A stretch of DNA of 64,000 nucleotides, from the NCBI GenBank assembly GCA_029263315.1, contig JAJCXR010000041.1, forward strand, positions 62,001 through 126,000. The letters are read 5' to 3'. A program made the translations under genes and the position numbers. This document shows, piece by piece, positions 15,979 to 26,405 of the stretch. A model generated the notes under the pieces. That model made no database searches and was not told where the DNA came from. It saw only the letters and a program-made list of their open reading frames with translations. Every line of letters starts with the position of its first letter. Positions within the stretch are counted from its first letter, which is position 1. This stretch comes from Acidobacteriota bacterium. GTDB taxonomy: Bacteria > Acidobacteriota > Thermoanaerobaculia > Multivoradales > J023.

Positions 15979-18615
15979 TCAGTCCTCAGCCACGCGCCCG
16001 CGCTCGATCTCTTCGAAGTAGTCCACCGGCACCAAGACGTCACGGGGTTTGCTGCCCTGGGCGGGACCCAGCAGCCCGTCCGCCTCCAACATGTCGATGA
16101 GCCGTGCGGCCCTCGAGAAACCGACCCTCAGACGGCGCTGCAAGAAGCTGGCGGAGCCCATCCGTTCCGCCACCACCAGGCGCGCGGCTTCATCGAAGAG
16201 CTCGTCGTCGCCCCCGCCGCCGCTGCCTCCGGAGGATTCCTCGCTCTCCGGCGCCTTGAGAATGTCGAGGTCCAGATCGGGCTTGCCGCGCCGTTTCAAC
16301 CAGCGGATCAACGACGCGGTTTCCTGCTCACTGATGTAGGCACCGTGCAGACGTCGCACCCGCGAGGTGCCCGGCGCCACAAACAGGGCGTCGCCCTTGC
16401 CCAGCAGCTTTTCGGCCCCCACCTGGTCGAGAATGGTGCGCGAGTCATGGCGTGTCGCCGTGGCGAAGGAGAGACGACAGGGAAAATTGGCCTTGATCGT
16501 TCCGGTGAGCACGTCCACAGACGGCCGTTGGGTGGCGACGATGAGGTGGATACCGACGGCCCGCGCCATCTGTGCCAAGCGGGCGATCGATGCTTCCACG
16601 TCCGACGACGACACCATCATCAGGTCCGCCAGCTCGTCGATGATGATGACGTAGTAGGGCAGGGGCTTGAAGTCTTCGGGCTTGAACTCGCTCTCGACCT
16701 CCTTCAAAGCCAGGCGCTTGCGTTCCTTCGGATCGCGGATGGCGCGATTGTAATAAGCGATGGAGCGCACATGCAGCTCCGCCAACAGGCGGTATCGCCG
16801 CTCCATCTCCCCCACCGCCCAGCGCAGGGCGTTGGCCGCCTTTTTGGGTTCCATCACCACCTCGGTCTTGAGGTGCGGAATATCGGCATAGACCCCGAGC
16901 TCGATGCGTTTGGGATCGATGAAAATAAACTGCACCTCATCGCGGGTGGCGCGGTAAAGGATCGAGGTGATCATGCTCTGCAGGCCGACACTCTTGCCCG
17001 CACCGGTGGCACCGGCGACCAACAAATGCGGCATGGTGGCCAAATCCGCATAATACGGGCGGCCGTGCATGTCGACTCCGATGGCCATGGTCAGCACCGA
17101 CTTGGACTGGCGAAAGGTGTCGTCGTCCAGCATGTGTCCCAAGTGGATGATCGAGCGCGTCTCGTTGGGAACTTCCAGACCCAAGGTCGAGCGACCGGGC
17201 ATGCGGTCGATGCGCACCGATTCCGCCTTCAGGGCGAGGGCCAGGTCGTCCTGCAAGTTGACGATGCGGCTAACCTTGATGCCAGGAGCGGGTTGGAACT
17301 CGAAGACGGTGATCACCGGCCCCGGATTGATGCGCTCGATCGTACCCTCGATGCCGAAATGCTCGAAGGCCTGGCGGATCACCTCCCCCAGGCGGACCAA
17401 TTCGTCCTCGTCGTGTACTTTTTTGGTCACCTCGGTGCACAGCAAATTGACCGGCGGCAACTCACTGACCATCAGCTCATCGGCCTCGAAGGCCAGGCTT
17501 TCCTGCTGTGGCTGCGGCACCCCAGGGGCCTCGTCGGCGGGGCCGACCGCCGGCGGCACATGGCGACGCAGGGCCGCCGGCCGCAGCTCGCTGACGACCT
17601 CTTCCCGTGGCGCCTCGGCATCGACCGGGTGCGCCGCCGCCGGGCGTATCCGCCGCACGGCGAAGTGGCCTTCCCCTTCCTTCTTGCTGACCCGCAGGCG
17701 GTCGAGGGACGGTTCCGGCGTCGGCCCGCCGTCGAGCCGCTGGGGGCCGGAACCGGGGCCACGCAGTACCTTCTCGGCGATGGGATCAGCCTTGGTCCCC
17801 GACTGGACGCTCCTCTCAGCGACCTTCTCCGCGGCGCTCTTTTGCAGCCCGTCGTAAGCCTTGCCGCCTGCTTTGGCGCTTGACTTGACCCCGGCCTTGG
17901 TGGGCGCCGACGCCTGTCCGGATTCCTGGCCTTGCCGCAGGTGGTGGCGGATGACCCGCCGTTTGGCGGCGCTTTCCCGTCGCCGCTTGCGACGTTGAGC
18001 CCAGCGCAAACGCAAGGTGTCGGCGAGACGAAGGCATTGCCGCCGCAGGACAAAAAAGAGCTCGCCCAGGGTAGCTTGCATGGCCAGGCTGCCGCCCACC
18101 ACCACGATGGTCGCCAAAACGATGAAGGCACCTGCCGGATGGAACCAGGAGGCCAGAAGCTCGGCCAGAAGCGTCCCCAGGCCGCCGCCGGAGGGCATCG
18201 GCTGGTCGTGCCAGCGAATATCCCCCAGCACCAGCTGCAACATGGCGGGAACGGCAGGGAACAAGGCCAGCAGGCCGAGGGTACGAGCCGCACCTTCGGG
18301 GCCCTTGCGCTTGGTCAAGCGACGCCAAGCCATGACGGCGATGCTGGCCGGTAGCAAAAAGATGGCCAATCCCAGGAAGGCGAACCCAAGGGCAGCGATC
18401 TGGGCACCGAAGGGCCCGACCAAGTTGTGCACCGGCGCCGAGGTATCGGCGACAAAGTGAAAGACGCTGGGATCGCGGGGACTGTAGCTCACCAAGCTGC
18501 CGGTGAGCAGCACGACCACAGCACACAACAAGACGCCAAAGATCTCGTTGCCTTTCTCGGGGGTCAGCCCGAGGCGGGGGATTTGCTTACGGGTCTGGGT
18601 GGCGGCGGTCGGCAT
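15979..18615 (-). CDS. ftsK: FtsK/SpoIIIE DNA translocase
   Basis: The 878-residue protein has about four N-terminal membrane segments (from GVLLCAVVVLLTGSLVSYSPRD). A proline- and charge-rich linker of about 200 residues follows, then the RecA-like motor with Walker A GATGAGKS near residue 530 and Walker B IIIDELADLMM. The C-terminal winged-helix gamma domain (FLQRRLRVGFSRAARLIDMLE) reads KOPS-type sites. It pumps chromosome termini through the septum and activates XerCD. The start at 18615 follows GAAGAGAG; an upstream in-frame extension of 71 residues is basic, repeat-like and not conserved in type. Confidence 0.93.
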   Translation of the reverse strand: MPTAATQTRKQIPRLGLTPEKGNEIFGVLLCAVVVLLTGSLVSYSPRDPSVFHFVADTSAPVHNLVGPFGAQIAALGFAFLGLAIFLLPASIAVMAWRRLTKRKGPEGAARTLGLLALFPAVPAMLQLVLGDIRWHDQPMPSGGGLGTLLAELLASWFHPAGAFIVLATIVVVGGSLAMQATLGELFFVLRRQCLRLADTLRLRWAQRRKRRRESAAKRRVIRHHLRQGQESGQASAPTKAGVKSSAKAGGKAYDGLQKSAAEKVAERSVQSGTKADPIAEKVLRGPGSGPQRLDGGPTPEPSLDRLRVSKKEGEGHFAVRRIRPAAAHPVDAEAPREEVVSELRPAALRRHVPPAVGPADEAPGVPQPQQESLAFEADELMVSELPPVNLLCTEVTKKVHDEDELVRLGEVIRQAFEHFGIEGTIERINPGPVITVFEFQPAPGIKVSRIVNLQDDLALALKAESVRIDRMPGRSTLGLEVPNETRSIIHLGHMLDDDTFRQSKSVLTMAIGVDMHGRPYYADLATMPHLLVAGATGAGKSVGLQSMITSILYRATRDEVQFIFIDPKRIELGVYADIPHLKTEVVMEPKKAANALRWAVGEMERRYRLLAELHVRSIAYYNRAIRDPKERKRLALKEVESEFKPEDFKPLPYYVIIIDELADLMMVSSSDVEASIARLAQMARAVGIHLIVATQRPSVDVLTGTIKANFPCRLSFATATRHDSRTILDQVGAEKLLGKGDALFVAPGTSRVRRLHGAYISEQETASLIRWLKRRGKPDLDLDILKAPESEESSGGSGGGGDDELFDEAARLVVAERMGSASFLQRRLRVGFSRAARLIDMLEADGLLGPAQGSKPRDVLVPVDYFEEIERGRVAED

Positions 18616-19039
18616 GATCTCTCTTCGATATGTTGGACTGGTTGGACTGGAATGTTGCACCGGAATGGAGCACCGGCGGACCGCAGTACCGGAAGACCGC
18701 AATGCACCGCGGACGATAAAAGCGCCTGTCAATGCGCCTGTTTGAGCTGCGCCGGAATGACCTTGCTCCGGTCCAGGGGGCCAGCCCCGGCGTCGCGAAA
18801 CCTCTAGCTTCAACCTCTGCATGAGCAATCAGGTGCTAACTTGGCATGAATCCTAGCACTTTCTGGTGTCTTGTCCAACCTCAGGGGGCGGCAGAATGTC
18901 AGGTAAGACCCCGCAAGTGGTACCACCCTGGGACGATTTTCGAAGCGATCCATGGCTGACGATGCGATGGGTTTCGACGGCCCGGGATCGACGGAGCCGG
19001 CGGTCGCAGCTCGGGCTGGTGCAGCCGGCGGCCGAGGGG
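18616..19039. other. Non-coding gap between rsmA and ftsK (424 bases)
   Basis: I see no convincing gene. The part nearest ftsK (18636-18720) is rich in short repeats such as TTGGACTGG twice in a row and several ACCGG/ACCGC words. It should carry the ftsK promoter because rsmA upstream ends at 19040 in the same direction. Confidence 0.5.
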
Positions 19040-19858
19040 CTAGCGCCGCGGCTCCTTGCCGGGCCCCTGGAGGATGGCGTCCGCATGGGCTACGGAGGCG
19101 GCATAAAGGACACGAAACTCTTCTAAATCCAAGGTCTCTGCCCGGCGTCCACCATCGATGGCGGCGGCCCGCAGAACGTCGGCGGCCACTGCTTTGCCCC
19201 AACCGCTGGCCAGGCAATTACGCAACGTCTTCCGTCGATGGCCAAAGGCCAGGTGCACTAGCCGGCGAAAGGCCAGGCGTTCATCCTGCGGCGCACCGCT
19301 CTGCAGCTCGAAACCGACATAGGCGGCGTCCACCTTGGGGGGCGGTCGGAAACTTTGGGCCGGTAAAGTCCCCAAATAGCGGACTTTGGCCTGCGCCGCC
19401 ACCAAAACGCTCAGGGCGCCGTAGGCTGCGTCGCCGGGATGTGCCACCAAGCGTTCCGCCACCTCCTTCTGCACCATGAAGGCAGCGCGATCGATCACCT
19501 CCCCATGGGACAGCACGGCCTCGATGAGGTGGGTCGCCACATTGAAGGGTAAGTTGCCGGTGATCAGTGTCGGTTTCGGCAGCCGCTGCCAGGGGAAACG
19601 GCGAGCGTCGGTCACCACGATCGACAGCCGCGGGTCCGGCAAGGCACGCTTTAGGTGGAGGGCCCACTCTTCGTCCACCTCGAGGGCGATCAACCGGGCG
19701 CCCAGGCGCAATAGCTCAGCGCTCAAGACGCCGCCGCCGGGGCCGATCTCGACGACCCGCCGTCCCGCCGGTTGCAAATAGTCGAGCAAGGGACGACACA
19801 TCCCGCCGCCCCGCAAGTGGTGTTGTCCAAAACGTTTCTTGAGACTCGGCTTTGCCAT
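19040..19858 (-). CDS. rsmA: 16S rRNA (adenine-1518/1519-N6)-dimethyltransferase
   Basis: The 272-residue enzyme (KsgA) dimethylates two adjacent adenines in helix 45 of 16S rRNA. It shows the N-terminal KKRFGQHHL block, the SAM-binding VVEIGPGGGVLS, the catalytic NLPFN motif, and FRPPPKVDAAYV in the C-terminal part. Family members normally carry N-L-P-Y-N or N-P-P-Y-N-like motifs, so NLPFN is acceptable. The ATG at 19858 is chosen because it begins the conserved region; an upstream extension is possible but weak. Confidence 0.92.
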   Translation of the reverse strand: MAKPSLKKRFGQHHLRGGGMCRPLLDYLQPAGRRVVEIGPGGGVLSAELLRLGARLIALEVDEEWALHLKRALPDPRLSIVVTDARRFPWQRLPKPTLITGNLPFNVATHLIEAVLSHGEVIDRAAFMVQKEVAERLVAHPGDAAYGALSVLVAAQAKVRYLGTLPAQSFRPPPKVDAAYVGFELQSGAPQDERLAFRRLVHLAFGHRRKTLRNCLASGWGKAVAADVLRAAAIDGGRRAETLDLEEFRVLYAASVAHADAILQGPGKEPRR

Positions 19859-20205
19859 CGGCCGATGATAGCCGCTGCCGACGCCCCTGGATAGCCGAGC
19901 GGTGCCAGCCGACATGACCACCTTGGCCGGTGGCAGCGCGTCAATATGGCGCCCCGCCCCTTTCCGAGATGGGCCACGGCAACGTCACGCCGCCACCATG
20001 GTAACTTCCCCCCCCTGGCACATGCCTTGCAGCTCGCCATTGTGTTGCCGAGCCGCCTCTGTCGGAGGCGTGCCTGCCCGCAGCCCGGCCCTCGAGGTCT
20101 GGAGCCTGTGATCCGATATGCCCGTCGGACCGCCCACGGCGGACGACCGTACGCAGATTTTGTCGGTGTCGAGCACCGACAGTTGGCCAGGGAGAGCACC
20201 AGCCC
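19859..20205. other. Divergent intergenic region between rsmA and the MoxR operon (347 bases)
   Basis: No gene is convincing here. The region must hold promoters for both rsmA (leftward) and the MoxR-Bat operon (rightward). I see no good intrinsic terminator and no clear consensus promoter by eye. Confidence 0.45.
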
Positions 20206-21207
20206 ATGGAAGTGGAAACGACCCCAGACATCGCCAGCCTGACACAGGAGGTCGAGCGTGAAACGCTGACCTTGAAACGTGTCGAGACCGAAATTCGCAA
20301 AGTGATCGTCGGCCAGGACTACCTGGTGGACCGCCTGCTCGTCGGCCTTCTCACCCGTGGCCACTTGCTCATCGAAGGGGTCCCCGGCCTGGCAAAAACC
20401 CTGGCCGTCAAGACCCTGTCGCGCACCTTGCACATCGACTTCCAGCGCATTCAGTTCACCCCCGATTTGCTGCCGGCGGACCTCATCGGCACCTTGATCT
20501 ATGACCAGAAAAAGGGCGAGTTCCAACCCCGCAAGGGCCCCATCTTCAACAACATCGTATTGGCGGACGAGATCAATCGTGCCCCCGCCAAGGTGCAGTC
20601 CGCGCTGCTCGAAGCGATGGAAGAACGCCAGGTGACCCTCGGCGACACCACCTACGAGCTGCAGGACCCGTTCATGGTGCTGGCCACCCAGAACCCCATC
20701 GAGCAGGAGGGCACCTACCCCCTGGCGGAGGCCCAGGTGGACCGCTTCATGATGAAGCTCAAGCTCACCTACCCGTCGCGCTCCGAGGAAGAAGAGATCC
20801 TCAATCGCATGCTGGTGGAGCAACACCTCGACGTGCACGCCCTGCTCGATCGCCAGCGACTGCTAGAGCTGCGCCAGGTCACTGACCGCGTCTACCTCGA
20901 CGCCAAGATGCGGCGGTACATCATCGACCTGGTGACCGCCACCCGTGACCCCCGGGCCTGCGGTTTCCCGGATTTGGCGGATCTCATCGCCTTTGGCGCC
21001 TCACCCCGCGCCACCCTCTTTTTGGCCCGAGCGGTCAAGGGTCTGGCCTTGGTGCGCGGCCGCGGCTACGTGATCCCCGAAGATGTCAAGGAAGTGGCGC
21101 CAGACGTATTACGCCACCGTATCGTCACAACTTACGAAGCCGAGGCAGAGGAGATCACCACCGACGCCGTCGTCGCCCGCCTGCTCGACCGCGTGGAAGT
21201 CCCTTGA
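20206..21207 (+). CDS. MoxR-family AAA+ ATPase
   Basis: The 333-residue ATPase has Walker A GVPGLAKT, Walker B LADEINRAP, the MoxR-typical ALLEAMEERQVTLG and the sensor region LATQNPIEQEGTYPL. MoxR ATPases act as chaperone-like motors that work with VWA-domain partners. It heads an operon with DUF58 and the Bat proteins, the usual partners, so it most likely services this envelope-stress or aerotolerance complex. No SD stronger than GGGAG (20191) is visible before the ATG. Confidence 0.93.
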   Translation: MEVETTPDIASLTQEVERETLTLKRVETEIRKVIVGQDYLVDRLLVGLLTRGHLLIEGVPGLAKTLAVKTLSRTLHIDFQRIQFTPDLLPADLIGTLIYDQKKGEFQPRKGPIFNNIVLADEINRAPAKVQSALLEAMEERQVTLGDTTYELQDPFMVLATQNPIEQEGTYPLAEAQVDRFMMKLKLTYPSRSEEEEILNRMLVEQHLDVHALLDRQRLLELRQVTDRVYLDAKMRRYIIDLVTATRDPRACGFPDLADLIAFGASPRATLFLARAVKGLALVRGRGYVIPEDVKEVAPDVLRHRIVTTYEAEAEEITTDAVVARLLDRVEVP

Positions 21208-21250
21208 TTCCGTCGACTACACTCTGATCACGCCCAAGGAATCCCACGAC

Positions 21251-22170
<920 letters not shown>

Positions 22171-22174
<4 letters not shown>

Positions 22175-23385
22175 GAATCTTTGCCGCCGGTCTCTGTCTT
22201 GCCCTGCTTTGCGCTCCGCTCGCTTGGAGCCAAGAGCCCGCCGCTACGACGTCCACCGATGCCAGCCCCGCGGCCACCGACGGCCCGGCGGACGGCGGGC
22301 CGGCGGACGGCGGGCCGGTGGAAGGCGGGCCGGTGGACGAAACCTCGACCTCCGCCCTCGAGGCCCAAGCCGGCGGCGGCGTCGGCCAGTTGGAAATCAC
22401 CCTCGAGCCCAGCCAGATCACCGTCGGCGATCGCGTCGACGCCGACTTGACCTTGGTTTGGATGGGGCCCGAGCCCTTGGAGCCACCCCGCTTCCCCACC
22501 TGGCAAGATACCTGGGGCGACGGTGAGGTGCTGCAGCAGGGCAAGGTGGAGAGCAGCGTCGACGGCAGTGGCCGTCGAATCTATCGTCAGCGGCTGTTGC
22601 TCACCGCCTTCGAAGTCGGCGACGTGGAGCTGCCACCGGTGACGGTGGTCATTCCCCTGGAGGACGGTAACGCCGAGATCAGCAATCGCCAGGCGGTCAC
22701 CTTCAGAGTCGACTCGGTGCTGCCGCCGGAACCCGACGCCAGCAATGACGGCAGCGACGACGCGCCGCCCCAAGATCCGACATCCGCTGAGGCCGCGGCG
22801 GTCCTGGCCCCCAAGCCCCCCGCGCCGCCCCGTGCCTTGCCCCAACAGGCCAGCTTCTATTGGACCACCGGTGCCTTGGCGCTGCTCAACCTGGCCGCCG
22901 CCTTCCTACTCCTGCAACGCAGCAAGCTCTCGGCCTTGGCCGGTGGCGAGTTGGCGAGGCCCCAGCTGCCACCCCTCGAGGCCCTGCTGCGCCATCTCGA
23001 TGGCGTCGACGCCCGGGCCGGCTCGGAGCCCGTGCACACCGCCATCAGCCTGTCCTTGCGCCACTACCTGGGGCGCCGCTTGGCCTGGAATGCGGCGGGC
23101 AGCACCAGCAGTGAAATCCAACGGCAGCTGCGGCGTAGCGAGATCGCCCCGAACCTCAGCCAGCGCCTGTTGCAGCTGTTGAAAGCCTGCGATCAAGTCA
23201 AGTTCGCCCGCCAGGAAGTCAGCGACGCGGTCAACGCGGATCGCCTGGCGCAAGCCCGCGACCTGGGTCGTCAGCTCGAAACCCTGTTGGCCCCGCCCCC
23301 CGTCGCATCGAACCACGAGGTGACAAAACCGGCGGCAGCTCAGGCGGCGCCTCAGTCGGCGACCCCTCCGGAGGCCCGGCGATGA
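22171..23385 (+). CDS. Membrane-anchored accessory protein of the Bat operon (BatD/DUF4381-like)
   Basis: The 404-residue protein has a signal peptide ending near AWSQ, then a low-complexity linker with PADGGP-type repeats (residues 38-58). A beta-sandwich region (LEITLEPSQITVGDRVDADLTL) resembles BatD N-terminal domains. One transmembrane segment lies near residues 230-250 (TTGALALLNLAAAFLLL), followed by a cytosolic helical domain (ISLSLRHYLGRRL, LKACDQVKFAR) like that of DUF4381/BatD tails. It lies between DUF58 and BatA with 4-base overlaps on both sides. I take it as a second, shorter BatD-type protein; exact family assignment is uncertain. Confidence 0.72.
22285..22344. repeat. 15-bp tandem repeat encoding PADGG/PVEGG units
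   Basis: Units start at 22285, 22300, 22315 and 22330 (the last is degenerate). They encode five-residue P-(A/V)-(D/E)-G-G repeats in the linker after the signal peptide of the gene at 22171. The period preserves the reading frame. Confidence 0.8.
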
Positions 23386-24374
23386 GCAACTTGCCCAACT
23401 TCCAAGACCCTTGGATTCTGTTGGCCCTACTGACCTTGCCGCCCCTCGCCTGGTGGCGGCACCGTCAACGGGGCCACGGCGCCCTCACTTACAGCTCCCT
23501 GCCCGCCGTTGCGGGGGGCAGTTGGCGACTGCACTTGCCGTTCTACCTGCGACTTGTCGCCTTGGGCCTGTTGATCGTCGCCCTGGCACGGCCGCAATTC
23601 GGCTTCACCCGCGAAGAGAACCTCACCGAAGGCATCGATATCCAAGTGGTGCTGGATATTTCCGGCAGCATGGCGGCGGAGGACTTTCAGCCGCGCAATC
23701 GGTTGACCGTCGCCAAGGATGTGATGCGGGAATTCATCGACAAACGGGTCGGCGATCGCATCGGCATCGTCATCTTCGCCGGTCGCTCCCTGACCAAGGC
23801 GCCGCTGACCTCAGACCATCAAATGTTGCAGTTCCTTCTCGATTCCATCGAGCTCAACACCCTGCCAGACGGCACCGCCATCGGTTTGGCCCTGACCAAC
23901 GCCGCCGCCCGCCTCAAGGACAGCGCCGCCAAGACCAAGATCGCGGTCCTGGTGACCGACGGCGTCAACAACGCCGGCAATGTCGACCCCGACGCCGCGG
24001 CCGCCCTTTGCGAGGGTTTGGGTATCAAGGTCTACACCATCGGCGTCGGTACCTCCGGAACGGTGCCCGTGCCGGTACAGGTGCGCGGCCTGGGGGGGCG
24101 CATCGAAACCCGGCGCATGGCGATGAACGTCGAGGTCGACGAAGAGCTGCTGCAGAAGATCGCCGAGCGCACCGGCGGCCAGTTCTTCCAGGCCACCGAT
24201 CCCCAGAGCCTGCGGGCCATCTTCGACGAGATCGACGAGCTCGAAAAAACACCCCTGGAGACCAAACGCTACATCCGCTACAAAGAATCCTTCCAACCGC
24301 TGGTTTACGCCGCCCTGGCGTTCCTCTTCCTGCCCTTGCTGCTGGCCAGCCTCGGTTGGACCGTCGAGCCATGA
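23382..24374 (+). CDS. batA: BatA-like VWA-domain membrane protein
   Basis: The 330-residue protein has two N-terminal membrane segments (WILLALLTLPPLAWW and the region around LRLVALGLLIVALARPQ), then a VWA domain with an intact MIDAS motif (VLDISGSMAAEDF). Further MIDAS parts are GTAIG and VTDGVNNAGN. A C-terminal membrane segment follows (LVYAALAFLFLPLLLASLGW). Bat proteins form an envelope complex in many phyla and interact with MoxR ATPases. The start overlaps the previous stop as ATGA. Confidence 0.9.
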   Translation: MSNLPNFQDPWILLALLTLPPLAWWRHRQRGHGALTYSSLPAVAGGSWRLHLPFYLRLVALGLLIVALARPQFGFTREENLTEGIDIQVVLDISGSMAAEDFQPRNRLTVAKDVMREFIDKRVGDRIGIVIFAGRSLTKAPLTSDHQMLQFLLDSIELNTLPDGTAIGLALTNAAARLKDSAAKTKIAVLVTDGVNNAGNVDPDAAAALCEGLGIKVYTIGVGTSGTVPVPVQVRGLGGRIETRRMAMNVEVDEELLQKIAERTGGQFFQATDPQSLRAIFDEIDELEKTPLETKRYIRYKESFQPLVYAALAFLFLPLLLASLGWTVEP

Positions 24375-24384
24375 GGCAGCACCG

Positions 24385-25398
24385 ATGATCTTCGCCCACC
24401 CACAATGGCTTTTTCTGTTGCTCGCCGTCCCGTTGGTGGTCGGCATCGCCGCCCTGTGCTGGCGGCGGCGCCTCAACGCCACCGCCGCCTGGGCGTCCCG
24501 CGGCCTGTGGCATCGTCTGCTGGCCGGATATCAACCTTGGCGCCTGGTCGTATCCTGCGCCGCCCTGGGATTGGCCTTCGCCGGTCTTGTCCTGGCCCTG
24601 GCCCAACCCCGCTGGGGGCAGGGCGAGCAACAGGTGGAGCGGCAAGGGGTCGATGTGGTGATCGTCCTCGACACGTCGTTGTCGATGGCCACCAACGACG
24701 TGCAACCCAATCGCCTGTGGGTGGCCCAAACCCTGGTCCGCCAGCTGGTGGAAGCCCTGCCGGGTAACCGCATCGCCCTGGTGCAAGCCGAGGGTGACGG
24801 CGTCGTCATGGTGCCCCTCACCGCCGACGTGGCGGTGATCGATCTGTTGCTCGACGCCGTCTTGCCCGGCTCCTTGCCGACCCCCGGAACCGAGCTGGCG
24901 GCCGCCGTGCGGCGTGCCTCCGAGCTGTTCCCCGAAGCGGAAGAGAAGCATCGGGTGATCGTCATGCTCAGCGACGGCGAAGACCACGGCAAAGAGCTGA
25001 CGGAAACCGCCGAAACCCTGCGGCAGCAAGGCACCGTGCTGCATGCCATCGGCGTCGGCACGCTGCAAGGCAAGCCCTTGGAGGTGCCGCGGCTGGAAGG
25101 TGGTGGCGGCCTCGAATACAAACGGGATCAAGGGGGCAATATCGTCGTCAGCCGCCTGGTGGAGACCTCCCTGGAGTCCTTGAGCCGCGAGACGGGGGGC
25201 CTGTACTTGCGGGCCGACGGCGCCGCCACCCGCCTGGCGCCCATCGTCGAGCGCATTCAGGGCATGGAAAAACGAAGTTTCGGCTCCGAAGTCGTCAATA
25301 CCCTGGAGGAACGCTTCCAATGGCCCTTGGCTTTGGCTGTCCTGGCCCTACTGCTGCAATTGGCCTTGCCGCCTTTCGCCGCCGAGGAGAACTGGTGA
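24385..25398 (+). CDS. batB: BatB-like VWA-domain membrane protein
   Basis: This 337-residue paralogue of BatA has the same layout: N-terminal membrane helices (WLFLLLAVPLVVGIAALC and LGLAFAGLVLALAQPRWG), a VWA domain with VLDTSLSMATNDV, then PGTELAAAV and MLSDGEDHG, and a C-terminal hydrophobic helix (WPLALAVLALLLQLALPPF). The MIDAS motif is D-T-S-L-S, so metal binding is likely retained. Its TGA overlaps the ATG of the next gene by one base (TGATG). Confidence 0.9.
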   Translation: MIFAHPQWLFLLLAVPLVVGIAALCWRRRLNATAAWASRGLWHRLLAGYQPWRLVVSCAALGLAFAGLVLALAQPRWGQGEQQVERQGVDVVIVLDTSLSMATNDVQPNRLWVAQTLVRQLVEALPGNRIALVQAEGDGVVMVPLTADVAVIDLLLDAVLPGSLPTPGTELAAAVRRASELFPEAEEKHRVIVMLSDGEDHGKELTETAETLRQQGTVLHAIGVGTLQGKPLEVPRLEGGGGLEYKRDQGGNIVVSRLVETSLESLSRETGGLYLRADGAATRLAPIVERIQGMEKRSFGSEVVNTLEERFQWPLALAVLALLLQLALPPFAAEENW

Positions 25399-26405
25399 TG
25401 GCGCCGCTCTCCAAATTCTTGCTGGCCGTCTGCCTTTCGATCGCCTTCGGTCCGAGTGCCGTGGCGGCCCAAACACCCCAACCTCCGGGGTCGCCGCAAC
25501 CCCCAGGGTCCGAGGCGCAAGCTGCGCCAGCCGACGGGAGCGCTGAGCCTTCGGACGGAGCTCCATCCACCGACGGCTGGCTCGACCGTTGGCTCTATAA
25601 TGCCCGCGAACGGACTCAGCGGGCCCTCGAGGCCCAAGCTTCCGGACGCGATGCGAGCCCAGCCCTCGAGACCGCCATGCAGCTGAGGGATGGCGATGCC
25701 TTGAGTCGCTACAACTCCGGCACCGGTTATTTGCAGTCCGACCAGCCGCAAGCCCTACCCCTTTTGCAAGGGGCAGCCGAGCAAGCCGACGGCGATGCCG
25801 ACCCGAGCTTCGCCGCTGACGCCCATTACAACCTCGGCAACGCCCAACTGGGCCAAAAGGACTTCGAAAGCGCCATCGAATCCTACAAATCGGCCCTGCG
25901 ACAGCGTCCCGACCTGAAGGATGCAAAATTCAACCTGGAGCTGGCCCGTCGCCTGTTGAAGGAGCAGCAGGAGCAGCAAGACCAGGACCAGCAGGACCAG
26001 GATCAGCAAGATCAGCAGGACCAGCAAGATCAGCAGGACCAGGACCAACAAGAGCAGGACCAGCAGGACCAGCAGAACCAGCAGGACCAGCAGGACCAGG
26101 ACCAGGACCAGGACCAGCAGGACCAGCAGGACCAGCAGGACCAGCAGGACCAGCAAGACCAGCAGGACCAGGACCAGCAGGATCAGGAGCAGCAAGTTCA
26201 AGATCAGCAGGAGCAGCAAGACCAGCAGCAGCCCCAAGAGCAGCAGCAAGAAAGTCCGTTGCCTCAATTCAAGGATCTGCCCGATATGAGCGCCGAAGAG
26301 GCCGCCGCCATGCTCGAAGCCATCGAGAACATGGAACGGGAGCAGCGGCGTCAAGAAGCCCTGGAAGCGGCCAAGGCGAATACGGGACGCAAGAAGGACT
26401 GGTGA
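25398..26405 (+). CDS. batC: BatC-like TPR protein with a long Gln-Asp-rich tract
   Basis: The 335-residue protein has a signal peptide (LLAVCLSIAFGPSAVAAQ), a TPR-like region (about 95-180; RYNSGTGYLQSD, AHYNLGNAQLGQKDFESAIESYKSAL), and then an almost pure Q/D tract over residues about 188-284. A short helical end (AEEAAAMLEAIENMEREQRRQ) follows. BatC proteins commonly carry acidic or Gln-rich linkers before this end, but about 95 residues is long. The ATG at 25398 is used because the signal peptide begins there and it overlaps the batB stop. Confidence 0.85.
   Translation: MAPLSKFLLAVCLSIAFGPSAVAAQTPQPPGSPQPPGSEAQAAPADGSAEPSDGAPSTDGWLDRWLYNARERTQRALEAQASGRDASPALETAMQLRDGDALSRYNSGTGYLQSDQPQALPLLQGAAEQADGDADPSFAADAHYNLGNAQLGQKDFESAIESYKSALRQRPDLKDAKFNLELARRLLKEQQEQQDQDQQDQDQQDQQDQQDQQDQDQQEQDQQDQQNQQDQQDQDQDQDQQDQQDQQDQQDQQDQQDQDQQDQEQQVQDQQEQQDQQQPQEQQQESPLPQFKDLPDMSAEEAAAMLEAIENMEREQRRQEALEAAKANTGRKKDW
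25960..26250. repeat. CAG/GAC-rich low-complexity tract
   Basis: About 290 bases are built almost only of CAG, CAA, GAC and GAT codons in patterns such as CAGGACCAG with period 9 or 12. They encode the Q/D tract of BatC. Such a tract should be prone to copy-number change. Confidence 0.88.

Noticed and set aside
15739..17883. Long open frame (714 codons) antisense to ftsK and fmt
   Set aside because: It mirrors highly conserved genes and its translation has no recognisable domain.
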